Source: Ruminococcus sp. (GTDB lineage: Bacteria > Bacillota > Clostridia > Oscillospirales > Ruminococcaceae). From it: a DNA stretch of 33,176 bases. Shown here piece by piece: positions 29,621 to 33,176 of this stretch (position 1 is its first letter; each line of letters begins with the position of its first letter). A program made the translations under genes and the position numbers. The notes beneath the pieces were generated by a model. The model was not told the origin of the DNA, searched no databases, and worked only from the letters and a program-made list of their open reading frames with translations. The stretch lies in assembly GCA_017523285.1 (NCBI GenBank), contig JAFWWU010000113.1, positions 1 to 33,176 of the forward strand, written 5' to 3'.

Positions 29621-30928
29621 ATGGAAAGATATTGGAATAAGGAAATGGAGTGCGCTACTCTCAGCGAAATGAAGGCACTCCAGAGCTTCCGTCTTTCACA
29701 GACAGTAAGACGTGTATATGAGAATGTTCCTGTATATCGTGAGAGAATGGACGCAGCAGGAGTAAAGCCTGAGGACATCAAAAGCGTAGATGACCTTTAT
29801 AAGCTTCCGTTTACTGTAAAGCAGGATTTGCGTGATACATATCCATACGGACTTTTTGCAGTTCCGATGGATAAGGTTGTAAGACTTCACGCATCAAGCG
29901 GTACAACAGGCAAGCAGATTGTCGTTGGCTACACAGAAAAGGACCTCGATACATGGGCTGAATGCTGTGCAAGAGCTTTAACTGCGGCAGGTGCTACAAA
30001 GAATGACTTTATGCACGTTTCATACGGCTATGGACTTTTCACAGGCGGTCTCGGACTTCACGGCGGTGCTGAAAAGGTTGGTATGACAGTTATCCCTGTT
30101 TCAACAGGCAATACTGCAAGACAGATTAATATTCTTCGTGATTTCGGTTCAACATATATATGCTGTACTCCGTCTTATGCTCTTTTCATTGCTGAAACAA
30201 TGGAAGAAATGGGCATCAGCAAGGACGAAATCAAGCTTAAAGCAGGTCTTTTCGGTGCAGAGCCATGGACAGAGGAAATGCGTCAGGAAATCGAGGAAAA
30301 GCTCGGCTGTAAGGCAATGGATATTTACGGACTTACAGAAATCATCGGCCCCGGTGTAGCATTCGAGTGCAGCGAGCAGTCAGGTATGCACATCAACGAG
30401 GATAACTTCATCGTTGAAACAATCGACCCTGATACAGGAGAGGTTCTCCCGGAGGGCTCACAGGGTGAAATCGTATTCACATGTATAACAAAGGAAGCAT
30501 TCCCGCTTATCCGTTACAGAACAAGAGATATCGGTATTCTCACAAGAGAAAAGTGCAGCTGTGGACGTACACTCATCAAGATGAAGAAGCCTGCCGGCAG
30601 AAGCGACGATATGCTTATCATCAGAGGTGTAAACGTATTCCCGTCACAGATTGAAAGTGTGCTTCTTTCACTTGGAAATACAGCTCCATACTACAAGCTT
30701 ATCGTTGACAGAGTAAACAATACAGATATGCTTGAAATTCAGGTAGAGCTTTCACAGGAAATGTTCTCAGATACAATCAAGAGCCTTGAGGAAGAAGAAA
30801 AGCGCATCAAGAACGCAATTGATTCAACTCTCGGTATCTCGGCAAAAATTACTCTTGTTGAGCCAAAAAGCATTGAACGTGTTGAAGGCAAGGCAGTAAG
30901 AGTTATTGATAAACGTAAATTACATTAA
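29621..30928 (+). CDS. Phenylacetate--CoA ligase (PaaK-type), copy 2
   Basis: A second aryl-CoA ligase, 435 aa, with HASSGTTGKQIVVGYTEKDL (about 88-107), YGLTEIIGPG, RYRTRDIG, and GRSDDMLIIRGVNVFPSQIE. It is clearly a paralogue of copy 1 but diverged throughout, so not a recent duplicate; the two may prefer different arylacetates. The ATG at 29621 has GGAGG 8 nt upstream. An ATG at 29606 overlaps that ribosome site and is rejected. Confidence 0.95.
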   Translation: MERYWNKEMECATLSEMKALQSFRLSQTVRRVYENVPVYRERMDAAGVKPEDIKSVDDLYKLPFTVKQDLRDTYPYGLFAVPMDKVVRLHASSGTTGKQIVVGYTEKDLDTWAECCARALTAAGATKNDFMHVSYGYGLFTGGLGLHGGAEKVGMTVIPVSTGNTARQINILRDFGSTYICCTPSYALFIAETMEEMGISKDEIKLKAGLFGAEPWTEEMRQEIEEKLGCKAMDIYGLTEIIGPGVAFECSEQSGMHINEDNFIVETIDPDTGEVLPEGSQGEIVFTCITKEAFPLIRYRTRDIGILTREKCSCGRTLIKMKKPAGRSDDMLIIRGVNVFPSQIESVLLSLGNTAPYYKLIVDRVNNTDMLEIQVELSQEMFSDTIKSLEEEEKRIKNAIDSTLGISAKITLVEPKSIERVEGKAVRVIDKRKLH

Positions 30929-30940
30929 GGAGGTTTGATT

Positions 30941-31375
30941 ATGAACAACATCAGACAGATTTCTGTTTTCGTTGAAAACAAGCAGGGCAGACTTTCAGCA
31001 ATTATCCGTATTTTAAAGGATAACGGAATTAACATCAGAGCAATTTCTATCGCAGACACTAAGGATTTCGGTATTTTAAGACTTATCGTAAGCGATCCTG
31101 ACCTTGCCTGCCAAAAGCTCAGAGAGCAGAAATGCACAGTAACAATTACAGAAGTAGTTGCAATTGAAATTCAGGACGAGCTCGGTATGCTCAGCAGCGT
31201 AATGGATATTCTTGCAGAGGATAAGGTAAATGTTGAATATATGTATGCATTCCTCAGCAAGTCAGACAATAAGGCTTCAATTATCCTCAGAGTTGACGAT
31301 AATGCTAAGGCAAGCGAGGCATTCAAGAAAGCAGGAGTTATCCAACTTACCGAAAATAACATCTGTGAATTGTAA
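30941..31375 (+). CDS. ACT-domain protein (tandem ACT)
   Basis: The 144-aa protein consists of two ACT folds: IRQISVFVENKQGRLSAIIR, and VVAIEIQDELGMLSSVMDIL. ACT domains bind amino acids and regulate enzymes. This family regularly accompanies PaaK and Ior genes, so it may sense an aromatic amino acid. AAGGAGG overlaps the stop of the upstream ligase gene and fixes the ATG at 30941. A TTG at 30935 is rejected on spacing. It closes the operon; no clear terminator was seen after it. Confidence 0.9.
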   Translation: MNNIRQISVFVENKQGRLSAIIRILKDNGINIRAISIADTKDFGILRLIVSDPDLACQKLREQKCTVTITEVVAIEIQDELGMLSSVMDILAEDKVNVEYMYAFLSKSDNKASIILRVDDNAKASEAFKKAGVIQLTENNICEL

Positions 31376-31412
31376 TAAATGCACAAACATCATATAGTTT
31401 TGCAAAAAAAGC

Positions 31413-31440
31413 TTGACATTTTTTTAAAATATTGTATAAT
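31413..31440 (+). promoter_or_regulatory. Promoter of the zinc-ribbon gene
   Basis: A perfect TTGACA (31413-31418), a 16-bp spacer containing an 8-T run, and a perfect TATAAT (31435-31440). Confidence 0.82.
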
Positions 31441-31490
31441 TATATATGAGGATTTATGCAGATAATTATGCAATATAGGAGTGATTTGAA

Positions 31491-31925
31491 ATGGGAATTC
31501 TCGATAAATTCAATGACGTCAGCAGAGGCGTGAATGATAAAGCCAAGAATATTTCTGAGGCTAATAATCTGAAAAGAAAGATTCTTTACGAGGAAGAAAG
31601 AATAGTTGAGATTTTTACTGATATCGGTAAGAAGTATTATAAAAATCCCGACGAAGATCCAAACGTATTCAGAGTTCTTTGTGAAGATATCGACACAAGA
31701 CGCAGACGTATCAAGAAAATGCGTTTTGAACTCAATCAGATAAGAGGATACAAGATTTGTCCTAAGTGTGACGCAGCTGTAAACGATAAGTTCCAGTTCT
31801 GCGGCGCTTGCGGTGCAAGACTTCCTGACCCTGAGGACGAGGACTTTACATCACTTGAAGAAAACGATTACTACACAGTAAACAGCGACAGCTTCTTCAA
31901 CGCTGATGCAAACAAGACATATTGA
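31491..31925 (+). CDS. Coiled-coil protein with a C-terminal zinc ribbon
   Basis: The 144-aa protein is helical and charged for about 90 residues (KAKNISEANNLKRKILYEEE), then has a double-CxxC zinc ribbon (CPKCDAAVNDKFQFCGACGA, about 99-118) and an acidic tail. Zinc ribbons of this short type are widespread in Clostridia as protein-interaction modules; no function is assigned. It is monocistronic with a strong promoter and terminator. Confidence 0.82.
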   Translation: MGILDKFNDVSRGVNDKAKNISEANNLKRKILYEEERIVEIFTDIGKKYYKNPDEDPNVFRVLCEDIDTRRRRIKKMRFELNQIRGYKICPKCDAAVNDKFQFCGACGARLPDPEDEDFTSLEENDYYTVNSDSFFNADANKTY

Positions 31926-31931
31926 TTTATC

Positions 31932-31964
31932 ATACCGCCTGATATATTCGGGCGGTATTTTTTT
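31932..31964 (+). terminator. Rho-independent terminator after the zinc-ribbon gene
   Basis: ATACCGCC (31932-31939) pairs with GGCGGTAT (31951-31958), followed by TTTTTTT. Confidence 0.92.
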
Positions 31965-31995
31965 GTATGTACGGCACTAATGGTGGAATTTTCTG

Positions 31996-32090
31996 TGTAG
32001 GGGCGGATATCATCCGCCCGATTTGTTTACGGGAAGATAATATCTTCCCCTACACTATCATGTGGGATGCCGAGGGCGGCATCCCCTACA
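31996..32090. repeat. Palindrome cluster 6 (A, D, B)
   Basis: A GGGCGGAT-ATC-ATCCGCCC (32001-32019), D GGGAAGATAATATCTTCCC (32031-32049) and B GGGATGCCG-AGGG-CGGCATCCC (32064-32085). The cluster opens with TGTAGGGG and closes with CCCCTACA. D differs from A GGGCGGATAATATCCGCCC at two base pairs, with complementary changes in both arms. The rest of the 311-bp gap (31926-32236) holds only a terminator and a promoter. Confidence 0.93.
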
Positions 32091-32165
32091 AAGCACCCTC
32101 GTTATGACACATATAATTATTTTTTAAATGTTAATACAATGTTAATCAAATACAAGGGTTATGTA

Positions 32166-32174
32166 TGATATAAT
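32166..32174 (+). promoter_or_regulatory. Extended -10 promoter of the frameshifted membrane gene
   Basis: TGATATAAT, an extended -10 element, ends at 32174. No good -35 is visible. Confidence 0.5.
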
Positions 32175-32236
32175 ATATACAAGTTGAACAAACGACTGAT
32201 CATAACATAAGCTTTTCAGAAAGGAGGCTGGGCTTT

Positions 32237-32517
32237 ATGTATAATGAAGGAATTGGTGCGTTAGGTGTTGGCTTACTCGGAATACTTGTTTTTTTGCACC
32301 TTGGATTATCGCACTTAGTTTTTTCATTGTATCTCTCACAAAAAGGATGAATGATAAAGGTGAAGACCCGAAAAAACGCAAAAAGCGCAATATCTTATTA
32401 ATCATATCAAGCATTTCCCTTGCGCTTGTCGTTGCGTATTATGTAGGTGATTTCCTCAGTTATGCATCAAGCGGTGCTTTAGAACACCAATGCGAAAACC
32501 CGAATTGCGGTAAGTAA
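32237..32517 (+). pseudogene. Small membrane protein gene with a frameshift in a T7 run
   Basis: AAGGAGG (32221-32227) and ATG 32237 begin MYNEGIGALGVGLLGILVF. At the T run 32289-32295 the frame leads to a stop at 32348. With one extra T the frame would continue FAPWIIALSFFIVSLTKRMN and KKRKKRNILLIISSISLALV to CENPNCGK and TAA at 32517. That gives a coherent 93-aa protein with two or three membrane helices and a basic loop. The gene is either broken, mis-sequenced, or decoded by slippage on the homopolymer. Confidence 0.65.
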
Positions 32518-32537
32518 TAAAAAGATTATCCTTACAG

Positions 32538-32605
32538 TAGGGGCGGATAGTATCCGCCCTGAGTTTTATGTATTACCCAATCGGGCGGATAATATCCGCC
32601 CCTAC
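32538..32605. repeat. Palindrome cluster 7 (A, A)
   Basis: GGGCGGATAGTATCCGCCC (32541-32559) and GGGCGGATAATATCCGCCC (32583-32601) in opposite flank orientation (GTAGGGG before the first, CCCCTAC after the second). The next promoter's -35 begins 13 bp further on. Confidence 0.92.
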
Positions 32606-32617
32606 ATAAATTAGTTA

Positions 32618-32646
32618 TTGACAAGCATTGTATGATATGGTACAAT
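32618..32646 (+). promoter_or_regulatory. Promoter of the 89-aa membrane protein gene
   Basis: A perfect TTGACA (32618-32623), 17-bp spacer, TACAAT (32641-32646). Confidence 0.8.
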
Positions 32647-32694
32647 ATGCTAAAAAGAATTTGCAGATAAGTATTTAAAAATGGAGGTTTCTTT

Positions 32695-32964
32695 ATGAAA
32701 CAAAACAGAAAAGACATATCCCTGACACATAAGATTGTAATAAATGTATCTGTTTTATTAAGTTTGTCAGTCATTGTATTGGCGATAATGCAGATGTTTA
32801 ATATTTGGGAAAATGCAATCAATGTATTTGTTCCACTTTGTGGTGTAATAAATCTTTGTCAGGCATATCTGCATTGGAATACGAGCCGAAAGACTGCGTA
32901 TTTCAGCATCGGCACGGCAGTGTTTATCTTCATCTGTGCTATCTTAGTCTTTTTTATCAAATAA
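32695..32964 (+). CDS. Small three-helix membrane protein
   Basis: The 89-aa protein has three hydrophobic stretches (about 14-32, 40-58 and 67-88) and ends in FFIK. It resembles small DUF3953-like membrane proteins in size and layout, but I cannot confirm the family. GGAGG precedes the ATG. Function unknown. Confidence 0.75.
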   Translation: MKQNRKDISLTHKIVINVSVLLSLSVIVLAIMQMFNIWENAINVFVPLCGVINLCQAYLHWNTSRKTAYFSIGTAVFIFICAILVFFIK

Positions 32965-32973
32965 CAAATACAA

Positions 32974-32985
32974 GTAGGGGCGGAT
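32974..32985. repeat. Half of a family A palindrome
   Basis: GTAGGGGCGGAT is present but the expected ATCCGCCC arm does not follow; the sequence changes to TATGGAAGTC at 32986. This is the only family A element in the window with one arm missing entirely. Confidence 0.7.
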
Positions 32986-33023
32986 TATGGAAGTCACCCA
33001 TAGGGAACAATAAAAATTTAAGT

Positions 33024-33053
33024 AATACGGAGAGTTTTTCAGCTCTCCGTATT
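33024..33053. terminator. Terminator between the membrane gene and the recombinase fragment
   Basis: AATACGGAGAG (33024-33034) pairs with CTCTCCGTATT (33043-33053). T-rich sequence follows on the plus strand and AAATTTTTATTG precedes it, so it may serve the leftward recombinase gene too. Confidence 0.75.
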
Positions 33054-33061
33054 TATTTTGT

Positions 33062-33176
33062 TTAAGACATCTTACCTACATGGGTAAAGAAGATGTCGAT
33101 ATCTTGTGTTTTCTTGCCCGTAGTTTCATCCTTGACTTTTTCGTGGATTTCAATTTTGGAAATAAAAGTATGCAGA
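33062..33176 (-). CDS. C-terminus of a large serine recombinase (DUF4368-type), cut by the window edge
   Basis: Reading leftward from the edge the frame gives LHTFISKIEIHEKVKD, then ETTGKKTQDIDIFFTHVGKM, then S and stop TAA. The FI-x-KI-x-[IV]-HE-K...QDIDI-[FY]...VGK pattern is the C-terminal DUF4368 segment of TndX/TnpX-type large serine recombinases, which excise and integrate conjugative transposons. Only 37 codons are visible. Family identification rests on this short pattern and on the codons being in one open frame. Confidence 0.65.
   Translation of the reverse strand, partial: LHTFISKIEIHEKVKDETTGKKTQDIDIFFTHVGKMS

Overview
The window looks like chromosome of a low-GC Gram-positive gut or rumen anaerobe, most likely a Ruminococcus-type member of the Oscillospiraceae. 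This rests on gene families (DivIVA-like protein, SigH-type sigma factor, T-box-controlled asnS, TrmK, RqcH, indolepyruvate:ferredoxin oxidoreductase), AGGAGG ribosome sites and near-consensus TTGACA/TATAAT promoters. The species call is inference. No database search was possible. LAYOUT: 1-342 is the 3' end of a surface-protein gene. 544-5429 is a cell-division and housekeeping block: ftsZ, a DivIVA-like coiled-coil gene, an orphan class I fumarase beta subunit, a SigH-type sigma factor, a degenerate tRNA-like sequence, and two small cysteine-motif proteins. 5487-10884 is a tight five-gene operon: a trmK-NIF3 fusion, an RlmA-type methyltransferase, rqcH, a 3-methyladenine DNA glycosylase and an AraC regulator. 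11086-11934 is a DUF2975 membrane protein with a YozG-like HTH regulator. 12192-13423 is a small islet at tRNA-Thr(GGT): a 42-bp copy of the tRNA 3' half and the intact tRNA bracket a hicAB toxin-antitoxin pair with no integrase. Next come leftward genes for an alanine symporter, a lipoprotein esterase, a CxxC hypothetical and a CPBP protease. A T-box leader with asnS, a leucine-rich-repeat lipoprotein and asnA follow, so asparagine synthesis and charging sit close together. From 23099 to 31375 runs an arylpyruvate/arylacetate block: phenylacetate-CoA ligase, HAD phosphatase, iorA, a four-gene cassette of unknown function, iorB, a second phenylacetate-CoA ligase and an ACT-domain protein. The right end has small membrane/zinc-ribbon genes and the C-terminus of a large serine recombinase running off the edge. 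MAIN POINTS: (1) asnS has an in-frame TGA exactly where the motif-3 glycine belongs, with 32 conserved codons after it. (2) From about 16.7 kb rightward, nearly every intergenic gap holds dispersed palindromes of at least four families sharing a GTAGGGG/CCCCTAC frame but with different inner stems. One family differs from another by paired, complementary changes. None were seen in the first 16.6 kb. (3) iorA and iorB are split by four genes, two of which are paralogous two-TM proteins sharing LDKDGNEIT and SRYVY...AAM motifs. (4) The tRNA-Thr islet carries a complete promoter/operator and a replacement tRNA terminator. (5) A 7-T run frameshifts a small membrane gene at 32289-32295, and a half palindrome near the right edge may mark the insertion point of the recombinase-bearing element.
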